Counted from the first letter of the stretch, positions 36,653 through 48,304 are shown. The stretch is DNA of 53,076 bases from Malikia sp. (GCF_028687635.1 NZ_JAQTZS010000017.1:1-53076), one strand, 5' to 3'. Notes: a model not told the origin generated them from the letters alone. A program made the numbers and translations.

Positions 36653-37780
36653 GTGCCTGCCCTTGCTTTTTTCCACGCGTCCAGGCGCTGTCTGGCGCTG
36701 GGGCTGGTCGCCGGCCCCGTGCTGGCCATGGCGCAAACCCCGCCCACTCCAGCCACCGCGCCCGCTTCGCCCGAGCCAGCCTGGCGCCAGGCCAATGAGA
36801 GCGTCGGCCAGTTCCAGCGCGGTCATGCCGACCTGCTGAAGTGGGAGCAAGGCCAGGCCCCGGTCGCGGCCCAGGTGCCGGCGGCGATGCCGGATTTCGC
36901 GCTGGCGACGGCCGAGCAGGCCGTACGCCAGGCTTGGCGCGCGCACCGCGAACTGGCCCGTCCGCTGGCGATTCTGGGTGCCGCCAAGGCGGACCTGCTG
37001 GCCGCCGGGCGCTGGCTCGAACTCGATCCCGGCCTGAACTGGCGCATCGACGATTTTGGCGAGCTGCTGGAGGTGGCCGTCCAGGCACGCAAGACCTGGA
37101 TCGATGCCGTCGCCAGCCAGCAAGCCCTGGGGCCGCTGCGCAAGCAGCTGGCGGCGGCCGAGGCCGCCCAGGAACTCGGCCAGCGCATGGTCAACGTGGG
37201 CAACTGGAGCCCGTTGCAGCTGGCCCAGGTGCAGCTGCAACTGGCCAATGCCCGGATGAGCCTGCACCGGACCCAATACGCGGCCGCCCAGGCCCAGGCC
37301 CGACTGCTCAAGACGCTGGAGCTCAACGGCATCCAGGCGGCGGTCGGCCTGCCGGACCAGCTGCCCGAGCTGCCAGCCGATGTCATGACCGAGGCGGAAT
37401 TTCAGCGCCGGCTGGCGGCCATCCAGTCCGAGCTGCCGCGCGGCAACCGCCTGCGCAACCAGGCCGACGCGCCACTCGCGTTCGAGGCCTACCAGGCCAG
37501 CCACGCGGTCGCTCGCGGCACCCGCGACGAGGTGCTGAAACGGCGCGAATTCATCGCCGAGGAAACGGTGCTGCACTACAACGGCATGCTCAAGAGCACC
37601 TGGGACCTGCTGGGCGAGGTGCAGAACCAGTCGCAGGCGCAGGCCGGCGCGCTGGCGGCCCGGCGCGACTTCGAGCTTGCCCGGATCGACCTGCACTGGC
37701 TGCTGCTCGGCGGCGAGCCCGCCAGCCTGCTCTCGCTGGGCGCAGGCAGCGGCGAGACGACCCAGTCGGCCGGCCATTGA
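36653..37780 (+). CDS. TolC-like periplasmic/outer-membrane protein of copper operon
   Basis: A 375-residue exported protein. The GTG start at 36653 follows GAGGAG by 7 bases and gives a clean signal peptide ending near VLAMA. The body is almost all helix, with long coiled-coil segments such as AAAEAAQELGQRMVNVGN and ARMSLHRTQYAAAQAQARLL, as in outer-membrane efflux (TolC/CusC) proteins. It is shorter than a normal TolC and lacks a clear lipobox. As first gene of the operon, ahead of a multicopper oxidase, a role in copper handling is inferred. Confidence 0.78.
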   Translation: MPALAFFHASRRCLALGLVAGPVLAMAQTPPTPATAPASPEPAWRQANESVGQFQRGHADLLKWEQGQAPVAAQVPAAMPDFALATAEQAVRQAWRAHRELARPLAILGAAKADLLAAGRWLELDPGLNWRIDDFGELLEVAVQARKTWIDAVASQQALGPLRKQLAAAEAAQELGQRMVNVGNWSPLQLAQVQLQLANARMSLHRTQYAAAQAQARLLKTLELNGIQAAVGLPDQLPELPADVMTEAEFQRRLAAIQSELPRGNRLRNQADAPLAFEAYQASHAVARGTRDEVLKRREFIAEETVLHYNGMLKSTWDLLGEVQNQSQAQAGALAARRDFELARIDLHWLLLGGEPASLLSLGAGSGETTQSAGH

Positions 37781-37791
37781 AGGAATACCCC

Positions 37792-39189
37792 ATGAACCCC
37801 ATCCATTCCAGACGTCAATTCTTCGCCGGCTCGCTGGCGACCGTCGCCGGCCTGGCCGTGTCCCGCTCCGCGCTGGCTGGCCTGCCCGAAGCCGTGATCC
37901 AGAGTTCGGCCGATACCGCCGCGCCGCTGATTCCGAACACCGGCCGGCCCTACAACCCGGTCGTCACGCTCAACGGCTGGACCCTGCCCTGGCGCATGAA
38001 GGACGGCGTCAAGGAATTCCACCTGGTGGCCGAGCCGGTGCTGCGCGAGGTCGCGCCCGGCTTCAAGGTCAACATGTGGGGCTACAACGGCCAGAGCCCG
38101 GGCCCGACCATCGAGGTGGTCGAGGGCGACCGGGTGCGCATCTTCGTCACCAACAAGCTGCCCGAACACACCACCATCCACTGGCATGGTCAGCGCCTGC
38201 CCAACGGCATGGACGGCGTCGGCGGCCTGACCCAGCCGCAGATCCCGGTCGGCAAGACCTTCGTCTACGAGTTCGAGGCGCGCCGCCCCGGCACCTTCAT
38301 GTACCACCCGCACGCCGACGAGATGGTACAGATGGCGATGGGCATGATGGGTTTCTGGGTCACGCACCCGAAGGTGAAGCACCCGCAGATCAGCGAGGTG
38401 GAGCGCGACTTCTGCTTCCTGCTCAACGCCTTCGATGTCGAGCCCGGCAGCCGGACGCCCAAGGTCAACACCATGACCGACTTCAACATCTGGTGCTGGA
38501 ACAGCCGCGCCTTCCCGGCCATCGACAGCCTGAACGTCAGGCTGGGCGACCGGGTGCGGATCCGGGTCGGCAACCTGACCATGACCAATCACCCGATCCA
38601 CCTGCACGGGCATGAGTTCACCGTCACCGGCACCGACGGCGGCCCGACCCCGCCGGCCAGCCGCTGGCCCGAGGTCACGACCGATGTCGCGGTCGGCCAG
38701 ATGCGCCAGGTCGAGTTCATCGCCGACGAGCTGGGCGACTGGGCCTTCCATTGCCACAAGAGCCACCACACCATGGGCGCCATGGGCCATGCGGTGCCAA
38801 CGATGGTCGGCGTCGATCACCGCGGCCTGGTCGGCAAGATCCAGCAACTGGTGCCCGACTACATGGTGATGGGCGAGCGCGGCATGGCCGACATGGGCGA
38901 GATGGAGATGCCGATCCCCGACAACACCGCGCCGATGATGACCGGCAGCGGGCCATACGGCCCGCTGGAGATGGGCGGCATGTTCAGCGTGCTCAAGGTG
39001 CGCGCTGACCAGAAGCCCGGCGACTACCAGGACCCGGGCTGGTTCAAGCATCCGGCCGGCACCGTGCCGCGCGAATACACCGGCCCCGTGGCCGAAGCGA
39101 CCCGGCCGCCATCCAACCCGCTGCCGCAGCAGGCTGGCAACGCCACCGTCCTGAAAGCGCGCAAGCCGAATGCGCACGCCGGGCATTGA
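37792..39189 (+). CDS. Tat-exported multicopper oxidase
   Basis: A 465-residue laccase-type enzyme. It starts with a Tat signal (SRRQFFAGS). All four copper motifs are seen: HWHG (130-133), HPH (172-174), HPIHLHGHEF (267-276) and HCHKSHH (320-326). The C-terminal third is Met-rich (GEMEMPIPD, GGMFSVL), typical of copper-tolerance oxidases that convert Cu(I) to the less toxic Cu(II) in the periplasm (CopA/CueO type). AAGGA is 7 bases before the ATG. To avoid confusion with the P-type ATPase no symbol is given. Confidence 0.92.
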   Translation: MNPIHSRRQFFAGSLATVAGLAVSRSALAGLPEAVIQSSADTAAPLIPNTGRPYNPVVTLNGWTLPWRMKDGVKEFHLVAEPVLREVAPGFKVNMWGYNGQSPGPTIEVVEGDRVRIFVTNKLPEHTTIHWHGQRLPNGMDGVGGLTQPQIPVGKTFVYEFEARRPGTFMYHPHADEMVQMAMGMMGFWVTHPKVKHPQISEVERDFCFLLNAFDVEPGSRTPKVNTMTDFNIWCWNSRAFPAIDSLNVRLGDRVRIRVGNLTMTNHPIHLHGHEFTVTGTDGGPTPPASRWPEVTTDVAVGQMRQVEFIADELGDWAFHCHKSHHTMGAMGHAVPTMVGVDHRGLVGKIQQLVPDYMVMGERGMADMGEMEMPIPDNTAPMMTGSGPYGPLEMGGMFSVLKVRADQKPGDYQDPGWFKHPAGTVPREYTGPVAEATRPPSNPLPQQAGNATVLKARKPNAHAGH

Positions 39190-39234
39190 TCCCATGCATC
39201 AGGCCCGTTCAACCCACCACGATTTTTGACTGCC

Positions 39235-39726
39235 ATGAAATTCAGCAACATCCAATCCCTGGGCCTCGGCGCCCTGCTGGCCTTGATGGTCAGCAGCGGC
39301 AGCTGGGCGGCTGGCGCCCACTCAGGTGGTCACGGCCATGCCAGCGACGAGACGCCTTACGGCAAGCCCGGCCTGGCCGCCAAGGCCAGGCGCACCATCG
39401 AGGTGGAGATGAGCGACAACATGCGCTTCACCCCGTCCGAGATCCGGGCCAGCAAGGGCGAGACGATCCGCTTCGTCATCAGGAACTCCGGCCAGCTCAG
39501 GCATGAATTCAGCCTCGGCACCCAGCAGGAGCTGGAGGAGCATTACGAGCAGATGAAGAAGTTCCCGGACATGGTGCACGACGAGCCGAACAAGGTCTCG
39601 CTGGAGCCGGGCCAGCAGGGCGAGGTCATCTGGCAGTTCACCCAGGGCGGCAAGGTGGACTTCGCCTGCCTGCATGTCGGCCATTACGAGGCTGGCATGA
39701 AGGGGCTGGTGCGGGTGGGCAGGTAA
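39235..39726 (+). CDS. copI: Periplasmic cupredoxin, CopI-like
   Basis: A 163-residue exported protein with a signal peptide ending near SSGSWAAG, a His-rich stretch (HSGGHGHA) and a cupredoxin domain. Type 1 copper ligands are visible as the His in LRHEFSLG and the Cys, His and Met in CLHVGHYEAGM. It resembles CopI, a copper-induced cupredoxin needed for copper tolerance in Rubrivivax. It is the third gene of the copper operon. Confidence 0.82.
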   Translation: MKFSNIQSLGLGALLALMVSSGSWAAGAHSGGHGHASDETPYGKPGLAAKARRTIEVEMSDNMRFTPSEIRASKGETIRFVIRNSGQLRHEFSLGTQQELEEHYEQMKKFPDMVHDEPNKVSLEPGQQGEVIWQFTQGGKVDFACLHVGHYEAGMKGLVRVGR

Positions 39727-39748
39727 GCAGTCATCAAGGAGCAAGCTC

Positions 39749-40219
39749 ATGGAAACTCTCAACCATCAGCGTCGTCTGCTCTTGACGGGCGCGGCTGCCC
39801 TCGGGCTGGCGTCCACCGGCCTGGTCCAGGCGCAGGCAGCACAGGGGATGGAGATCTGGAAGGACCCCAACTGCGGCTGCTGCCATGACTGGATCACCCA
39901 TGTCGAGCAGAACGGCTTCAAGGCCAAGATCAATGAAAGCGGCAACAACGCGGTCCGCGCTCGACTGGGCATGCCGCAAAAGCTCGGCTCCTGCCACACG
40001 GCTGTGGTGCAGGGCTATGTGATCGAAGGCCATGTGCCCGCGCGCGAGATCCAGCGCCTGCTCAAGGAAAAGCCGCAGGCACTGGGCCTGGCGGTGCCGG
40101 GCATGCCGGTCGGCTCGCCCGGCATGGATGGTCCGGCCTACGGCGGCCGACGCGACCGCTACGACGTGCTGCTGGTGCGCAAGGACGGCAGCACCGTGGT
40201 CTTCCAAAGTTACTCTTGA
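39749..40219 (+). CDS. DUF411 metal-binding protein (CopG-like)
   Basis: A 156-residue exported protein. The N-terminus HQRRLLLTGAAALGLA is a signal peptide with paired arginines. The mature part begins MEIWKDPNCGCCHDWITHV, the CxCC metal site of DUF411, with a second Cys/His at GSCHTAVV. DUF411 proteins such as CopG of Vibrio act in periplasmic copper redox handling. The frame runs into the next gene with only an 8-base gap. Confidence 0.85.
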   Translation: METLNHQRRLLLTGAAALGLASTGLVQAQAAQGMEIWKDPNCGCCHDWITHVEQNGFKAKINESGNNAVRARLGMPQKLGSCHTAVVQGYVIEGHVPAREIQRLLKEKPQALGLAVPGMPVGSPGMDGPAYGGRRDRYDVLLVRKDGSTVVFQSYS

Positions 40220-40227
40220 GAACCGCC

Positions 40228-40572
40228 ATGAACCGCATCCATAGATTGCTGGCCATTTCCACCCTCGCGCTGGGGGTGACCTGGCATGGGTCAGGCTTTG
40301 CGCAAGCGGAGGCCGAGCCGGCAACAACCATCGAGGTGCAGCCGGCCGCCTCCCTGAGCGAGGGCGAAATCCGCCGCCTGGACCCGGAAACCGGCAAGCT
40401 CACGATCCGCCACGGCGAGATCAGGAACCTGGACATGCCGCCCATGACCATGGTGTTCACGGTCAGGGACAAGGCGCTGCTGTCCGGGCTGAAGGTGGGC
40501 GACCGGATCAGGTTCGCCGCCAGCAACGAAGGTGGCAAATACCTGGTCACCCACATCCAGTTGGCGAAGTGA
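40228..40572 (+). CDS. CusF-like periplasmic copper-binding protein
   Basis: A 114-residue exported protein with an OB-fold CusF domain: EGEIRRLDPETGKLTIRHGEI, then NLDMPPMTMVFTV and GDRIRF. In E. coli CusF, Cu(I) is held by His36, Met47, Met49 and the cation-pi Trp44; here the Trp is Met (DMPPMTM), giving three methionines. The ATG at 40228 follows the DUF411 stop closely. It is the last gene of the copper operon. Confidence 0.85.
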   Translation: MNRIHRLLAISTLALGVTWHGSGFAQAEAEPATTIEVQPAASLSEGEIRRLDPETGKLTIRHGEIRNLDMPPMTMVFTVRDKALLSGLKVGDRIRFAASNEGGKYLVTHIQLAK

Positions 40573-40640
40573 TCGGAGCTTGCGTGCGGTTGCAGGGCGC
40601 GCGCAAGATTCTCACTCTTGCTCATACCCGCTCACACACT

Positions 40641-42035
40641 TCATCGCGGCACGAGAAAACTGCTCTTTTCAATCACCTGGTGGCCCGCCCGATCGCCACC
40701 GAGTTGCTCGACCGCGAAATGGATAGTCAGGGCCTGGCCCGCCAGCGGCGCGGCCTGCTGCCCGGCCAGGCGCGCCGTCACGGTGACGGTGCGCTCCGCC
40801 ATCGGTTCCAGCTCGATGCTGGGCGAGGCGGCCAGCGTCAAGCCGTTCTGGCCGGTGACGCCAATCCGATAGCGTTGCACGCTTTCCTGGCTGTTCATGA
40901 TCTGCAGACGATAGACGTTCTCGATCGCGCCTTGCTCGACCATCCGTGCCAGCACACCACGGTCGCGCATCACATCGACGCGGAAGGGACTGCGCTGGGC
41001 CAGGCCGATGACGAAGGCCGCGCTGATGGCCAGCAGCAGGGCGCCGTAGACCAGCACCCGCGGCCGCAGCGCCCGCCGCAGGACCCGATCCCGGCCCCAA
41101 CCCTGCTCCAGGCCGGTCTGTGACGAGTAGCGGATCAAGCCACGCGGGCGCTTGATCTTGTCCATGACCTCGTCGCAGGCGTCGATGCAGGCGGCGCAGC
41201 CGATGCAGTCGATCTGCAAGCCGTCCCGGATGTCGATGCCGGTCGGACAGACCTGGACGCACATCGTGCAGCTGATGCAATCCCCGAGGCCGAGCGCCTT
41301 GGCGTCGGCGGCGCGCGGGCGGGAGCCACGGGGCTCGCCCCGGGCGGCGTCATAGCCGATGATCAGGGTGTCGCGGTCGAACATCACGCTCTGGAAACGA
41401 CCGTAGGGGCACATGTGCTTGCAGACCTGCTCGCGCAGGTAGCCGGCATTGAGGTAAGTGGCCAGACCGTAGCAGCCAATCCAGAACGTTTCCCAGGGGC
41501 CGGTGTCCAGGCTGGTCACGAGGCCGCCCAGGGTCTGGATCGGCGTGAAGTAGCCGACGAAGGTGAACCCGGTCCACAGGCCAATGGCGATCCAGGCCAC
41601 CTGCTTGCCGGTCTTGCGTGCCAGCTTGGTCAGCGTCCAGGGCGCGGCATCGAGCCGCATGCGGGCGCTGCGACCGCCCTCGAACAGCCGCTCGACCCAG
41701 AGGTAGATCGCGGTGTAGACCGTTTGCGGGCAGGAGAATCCGCACCAGATCCGCCCGGCCACCGCCGTCACGAAAAACAGCCCGAGGGCGCAAATCACCA
41801 GCAGGAGCGCCAGGTAGATGAAATCCTGCGGATAAAGCGCCAGCTTGAACAGGTAGAAGCGGCGCGCGTCGAGGTCGAACAGCACGGCCTGGCGCGAGTT
41901 CCAGCTCAGCCAGGGCAGGCCGTAGAACAGCAGCTGGGTCAGCCAGACCATGGCCCAACGCCATTGGCTGAAGCGCCCGCTGGCGGCCCGGACATGGATC
42001 TTGGCGGCGGGCGGTGGATTCGGAAACTGGGACAT
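40641..42035 (-). CDS. ccoG: Cytochrome cbb3 oxidase accessory protein CcoG
   Basis: A 464-residue inner-membrane protein with about five helices, the redox motif WCGFSCPQTVY, then two ferredoxin-type 4Fe-4S motifs (CISCTMCVQVCPTG and CIGCAACIDACDEV) and a C-terminal immunoglobulin-like periplasmic domain. CcoG (RdxA/FixG) reduces copper for delivery to the cbb3 oxidase. It normally lies in ccoNOPGHIS; here it is alone next to a copper-resistance operon, onto which it converges. Confidence 0.93.
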   Translation of the reverse strand: MSQFPNPPPAAKIHVRAASGRFSQWRWAMVWLTQLLFYGLPWLSWNSRQAVLFDLDARRFYLFKLALYPQDFIYLALLLVICALGLFFVTAVAGRIWCGFSCPQTVYTAIYLWVERLFEGGRSARMRLDAAPWTLTKLARKTGKQVAWIAIGLWTGFTFVGYFTPIQTLGGLVTSLDTGPWETFWIGCYGLATYLNAGYLREQVCKHMCPYGRFQSVMFDRDTLIIGYDAARGEPRGSRPRAADAKALGLGDCISCTMCVQVCPTGIDIRDGLQIDCIGCAACIDACDEVMDKIKRPRGLIRYSSQTGLEQGWGRDRVLRRALRPRVLVYGALLLAISAAFVIGLAQRSPFRVDVMRDRGVLARMVEQGAIENVYRLQIMNSQESVQRYRIGVTGQNGLTLAASPSIELEPMAERTVTVTARLAGQQAAPLAGQALTIHFAVEQLGGDRAGHQVIEKSSFLVPR

Positions 42036-42140
42036 GGTGCGAACGGCAGGGAAAACGGCTGGGGAAAAACGCTACTGTGCCGGCCTGGCATCTGATCGGT
42101 AAGATCCAGTTTCCTGAAAAATCACCGTATCAGTCAAAGC

Positions 42141-43577
42141 ATGAAGCTGTACGAGCGCTACGCCGAGGAAATCGCCGACCTGATCCGGACCCAGGTCCTG
42201 CGCCCGGGCGACCGCCTGCCCTCGGTGCGCCAGGCGCGGCGCAGCCGTCAGATCAGTCCCTCGACGGTGTTCGAGGCCTATTACCTGCTGGAGGCGCGCG
42301 GACTGATCCAGGCGCGGGCGCGCTCCGGCTACTACGTCAATGCCTCCCAGCCAACGACCGAGCCGGGCACCGCGCTGCCCACCGCGCAGTCCGCCGTGGT
42401 CGAGATCAGCGACCTGGTGTTCGAGGTCCTGGGTTCGACCCGCAACCCCGAACTCGCGCCGCTCGGCTCCGCCTTTCCATCGCCGCTGCTGTTCCCGCTG
42501 GAAAAGCTCGCGCGCGGCCTGACGCCCGCGATGCGGCGCCTGCCACCCGAGCGGCTGACCGAATACCTGACGATCGGCGACGAGCAACTGCGGCGCCAGA
42601 TCACGCTGCGCTATGGCATCGAGGGCCTGGGCATCGACGCGCAGGAACTGGTGATCACGAACGGCGCCATGGAGGCGCTGAACCTGTGCCTGCAGGCGGT
42701 CACGGGTCCGGGCGACGTGGTCGCGGTCGAGTCGCCCACCTTCTACGCGGCCCTGCAGGCGCTGGAGCGCCTGAACCTGCGGGCGGTCGAAGTGGCGACC
42801 CATCCCCGTCACGGGGTTGATCTGGACTCGCTGGCCGAGGTGTTGCGGCGTCATCCGGTCAAGGCCTGCTGGTTCATGCCCAACTTCCAGAACCCTCTGG
42901 GCAGCCTGATGCCGCAGCAGAACCGGCGGGCGCTGGTGGAACTGCTGGCACAGCATCGGGTGCCGCTGATCGAGGACGATGTCTATGGCGAGCTCTACTT
43001 CGGTCTGCAGCGCCCCTTGCCGGCCAAGGCCTACGACCGGCAGGGCTGGGTCATGCACTGCAGTTCGTTTTCCAAGAGCCTGGCGCCCGGCTACCGCGTG
43101 GGCTGGGTAGCGGCTGGCCGCTTCGCGCCTCAGGTGCAGCGGCTGAAGTTGATGAGCACCCTCTCGACCGCCATTCCCTCGCAGCTGGCGCTGGCGCACT
43201 TCCTGCAGAGCGGTGGCTTCGACCGCCATCTGCGCCAGATGCGGCAGACGCTGGCCGCGCGGCAGGCCCTGGCCCTGCGACTGATTGCCGAGCATTTCCC
43301 GCCCGGGACCCGGGTGACGCGGCCCGAGGGGGGCTACTTTCTCTGGGCCGAGCTGCCGCCCGCGGTCGATGCCTTGCGCCTGCAGCAACTGGCCCTGGCG
43401 GCGGGGATCAGCGTGGCACCCGGCCACCTGTTCTCGGCCGACCAACGGTTCAGCCACCATCTGCGGCTGAACTACGGCCATCCGGACCTGGCCCAACTGG
43501 CGGCGGCCTTGCCCGTGATCGGCCAGCTGGCGGCTGGCCTGGCCGCTGGCACTGACCCTGACCCTGGCCGCAGTTGA
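42141..43577 (+). CDS. MocR-type regulator (GntR helix-turn-helix plus aminotransferase domain)
   Basis: A 478-residue fusion: a GntR winged helix (LRPGDRLPSVRQARRSRQIS, then EAYYLLEARGLIQ) at residues 1-75 and a fold-type I aminotransferase-like domain with the PLP lysine in SSFSKSLAPGYRVGW. MocR proteins use PLP or amino-compound binding to regulate neighbouring genes; the target is not known. It is divergent from ccoG and ends at a mirrored repeat before the acyl-AMP ligase gene. Confidence 0.9.
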   Translation: MKLYERYAEEIADLIRTQVLRPGDRLPSVRQARRSRQISPSTVFEAYYLLEARGLIQARARSGYYVNASQPTTEPGTALPTAQSAVVEISDLVFEVLGSTRNPELAPLGSAFPSPLLFPLEKLARGLTPAMRRLPPERLTEYLTIGDEQLRRQITLRYGIEGLGIDAQELVITNGAMEALNLCLQAVTGPGDVVAVESPTFYAALQALERLNLRAVEVATHPRHGVDLDSLAEVLRRHPVKACWFMPNFQNPLGSLMPQQNRRALVELLAQHRVPLIEDDVYGELYFGLQRPLPAKAYDRQGWVMHCSSFSKSLAPGYRVGWVAAGRFAPQVQRLKLMSTLSTAIPSQLALAHFLQSGGFDRHLRQMRQTLAARQALALRLIAEHFPPGTRVTRPEGGYFLWAELPPAVDALRLQQLALAAGISVAPGHLFSADQRFSHHLRLNYGHPDLAQLAAALPVIGQLAAGLAAGTDPDPGRS

Positions 43578-43608
43578 CCGCCGTGTACTGACGTGTACCG
43601 CCGTTGAC
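43573..43608 (+). repeat. Mirrored module element at end of mocR gene
   Basis: The 36 bases read as modules GTTGAC-CGCC-GTGTAC, then TGAC, then GTGTAC-CGCC-GTTGAC. The order is exactly mirrored, but it is not a reverse complement. It spans the mocR stop codon and lies 20 bases before the ligase start. It may be a binding site or chance. Confidence 0.4.
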
Positions 43609-43627
43609 CCACGCCGGGCCTTGCTTC

Positions 43628-46465
<2,838 letters not shown>

Positions 46466-46477
46466 CCGGCCTGCGGG

Positions 46478-47809
46478 TCAGCCCTCCAGCGCCGCGCGCC
46501 GGCCGCGCTCGGCATCGACGCCCGCCAGCAGCACCAGTCCGATCACGAAATAGCTGCCGGTCGCCAGGATCGCCAGCCGGTGGTCGCCGCCGCTGAGCCA
46601 GGTCACCGCGCCATAGGTCAGCGGCCCGAGGATGGACGACAGCTTGACCGCAAGTCCCCAGAGGCCGAAGAACTCGCCATGCCGGCTCTCGGGCGCGAGC
46701 CAGCCGACCAGCGCGCGCGCGGCCGACTGGCTCGCGCCCAGACACAGGCCGGCGATATTGGCCGCGATCCAGAACGGCGTCGGCCCCTGCGCCGACCAGG
46801 CCAGCAGCACCATCACGATCCAGCCGACCAGCGTCAACGCGATCGCGCGCACATGGCCGATGCGGTCCTGCCAGCGCCCGAAGGCCAGCGCGCCGAGCGC
46901 CGCCGTGATGTTGACCAGGAAGATCAGCTGGATGGTGTCGGCGGTGGAGAAGCCCATTGCCTGCTCGGCATAGATCGCCGCCAGTGCGATCACGGCCTGG
47001 ATGCCGGCCTGGTAGAACACGATGCAGAGCATGAAGCGGCGCATGTCGCGGTAGCGCTTGGCATGGCGCAAGGTATCCAGCACCCGACTCCAGGCCGACC
47101 CGGCAGCGACTGGCTGTGGCGTCACGCGCTCGCGCAGCAGCGCGAAGGTCGGCAGCGAGGCCAATGCGAACAGCCCGGCGGTGATCAACATGCAGACCGG
47201 GACGAAATGCGCCGCGCTTTCCCCCTGCGCCTTGGCCCAGGTGATGTAGCCCAGGCAGGCGCCCAGGCTCAACAGCCCGCCGACATAGCCCAGGCCCCAG
47301 CCCCAGCCCGAGACCTTGGCCAGGCTGTCGGGTTCGGCGAGCTCGGGCAGGAAGGCGGCGATCAGGTTCTCGCCGGTGCCAAAGCAGAAGTTGGACAGCA
47401 CGACGAAGGCCAGCGCGAGCGCCACCGCGCCCGGACCGGCCAGCGCCAACCCGGCGGTGCCGAGCACGCAGCCCAGCGTGGTCCAGGCCAGCAAGCGCTT
47501 CTTGCCCGCGTGCGTGTCGGCCCAGGCGCCCAGCAGCGGCGCGCTCAACAGGATCAGCGCATAGGAGACCGACAGCGCCGCCGTCCAGGCAAAGGTCGCC
47601 CAGGGCGCGCCGCCCGCGATGCCCGAGACGAACCAGGCGTTGAACACCGCCGTGATCACCACCGTGGTGTAGCCCGAGTTGGCGAAGTCGTACATGGCCC
47701 AGGCCCAGGCTTCGCGCTTGCGCACGCCGGGGCGCAGCGGACCGGTGCGCGTGGCCTGCTGGCCGGCGTTGGGGAATGGCGGGATGTCGGGGCGGTGGAG
47801 GTCGGACAT
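46478..47809 (-). CDS. MFS transporter, UMF1/Atg22-like
   Basis: A 443-residue membrane protein with about 12 helices. The first segment WAWAMYDFANSGYTTVVITAVF is the hallmark of the UMF1 (Atg22-like) MFS family. A GAWADTHAGKKRLL loop with conserved Asp lies between helices 2 and 3. The substrate is unknown. The start MSDLHRPDIP at 47809 fits best; the frame continues 14 codons upstream without support. It is convergent with the acyl-AMP ligase gene (12 bases between stops). Confidence 0.88.
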   Translation of the reverse strand: MSDLHRPDIPPFPNAGQQATRTGPLRPGVRKREAWAWAMYDFANSGYTTVVITAVFNAWFVSGIAGGAPWATFAWTAALSVSYALILLSAPLLGAWADTHAGKKRLLAWTTLGCVLGTAGLALAGPGAVALALAFVVLSNFCFGTGENLIAAFLPELAEPDSLAKVSGWGWGLGYVGGLLSLGACLGYITWAKAQGESAAHFVPVCMLITAGLFALASLPTFALLRERVTPQPVAAGSAWSRVLDTLRHAKRYRDMRRFMLCIVFYQAGIQAVIALAAIYAEQAMGFSTADTIQLIFLVNITAALGALAFGRWQDRIGHVRAIALTLVGWIVMVLLAWSAQGPTPFWIAANIAGLCLGASQSAARALVGWLAPESRHGEFFGLWGLAVKLSSILGPLTYGAVTWLSGGDHRLAILATGSYFVIGLVLLAGVDAERGRRAALEG

Positions 47810-47913
47810 GGGCGCGATGTTAGCCTTGCGGTGCAGCCTTCGCACCGGCACCAGCGGCTACTTCCGCGACCCCTACGAAGCCTTGGCCAGGTTTCTGTAA
47901 TTCCGAAATTTTC

Positions 47914-47942
47914 TTGCCCTGAGGTCGGTTTTATGCGATAGT
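47914..47942 (+). promoter_or_regulatory. Promoter of hipBA
   Basis: TTGCCC (47914-47919) and GATAGT (47937-47942) with a 17-base spacer. Transcription would start near 47949, just before the palindromic operator. Confidence 0.4.
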
Positions 47943-47962
47943 TTCGGTATATCAGAAATACA

Positions 47963-47986
47963 TGCATCCACTATTCTTAGGATGCA
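47963..47986 (+). promoter_or_regulatory. HipB-type operator palindrome
   Basis: TGCATCC (47963-47969) and GGATGCA (47980-47986) are perfect inverted arms with a 10-base centre. E. coli HipB binds TATCC-N8-GGATA, so the TCC/GGA core and the layout agree. It lies 22 bases before the hipB start and would let the antitoxin repress its own operon. Confidence 0.6.
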
Positions 47987-48007
47987 AGCGCTTACTGAAA
48001 GTTTGAA

Positions 48008-48304
48008 ATGAACCAGCACCCGTTCCCCGTCGCAGTCTTGAACTCAGCAGACACACTGGGGCCGGTCGTGCGCGCCCGTCGCAAATCCCAGTCATTGCGC
48101 ATCGATGATGCGGCGGCACTGCTCGGCGTATCCGTGGACCTCATGTCACGACTGGAGAATGGACAAGGCTCGGTCCGGCTGGACAAGGTCATGGCGGTGC
48201 TGGACGGCCTGGGCATGGCGCTGATGGTCCTGCCCAAGGAGCACCCCTGGATGCGCGAGGCGGCAACACAGCCCGCACCGATCGACGCTGGACCGCAACC
48301 ATGA
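48008..48304 (+). CDS. hipB: HipB-type antitoxin (XRE family)
   Basis: A 98-residue helix-turn-helix protein. The Cro/CI fold is at about 20-75 (GPVVRARRKSQSLRIDDAAA, LLGVSVDLMSRLENGQG, LDKVMAVLDGLGM), with a disordered Pro-rich tail. HipB binds HipA and represses the operon. It overlaps hipA by ATGA at 48301-48304. Confidence 0.9.
   Translation: MNQHPFPVAVLNSADTLGPVVRARRKSQSLRIDDAAALLGVSVDLMSRLENGQGSVRLDKVMAVLDGLGMALMVLPKEHPWMREAATQPAPIDAGPQP

Noticed and set aside
46580-47941. Long plus-strand open frame opposite the MFS gene
   Set aside because: No known motif and biased composition; the minus strand has 12 membrane helices and the UMF1 signature.
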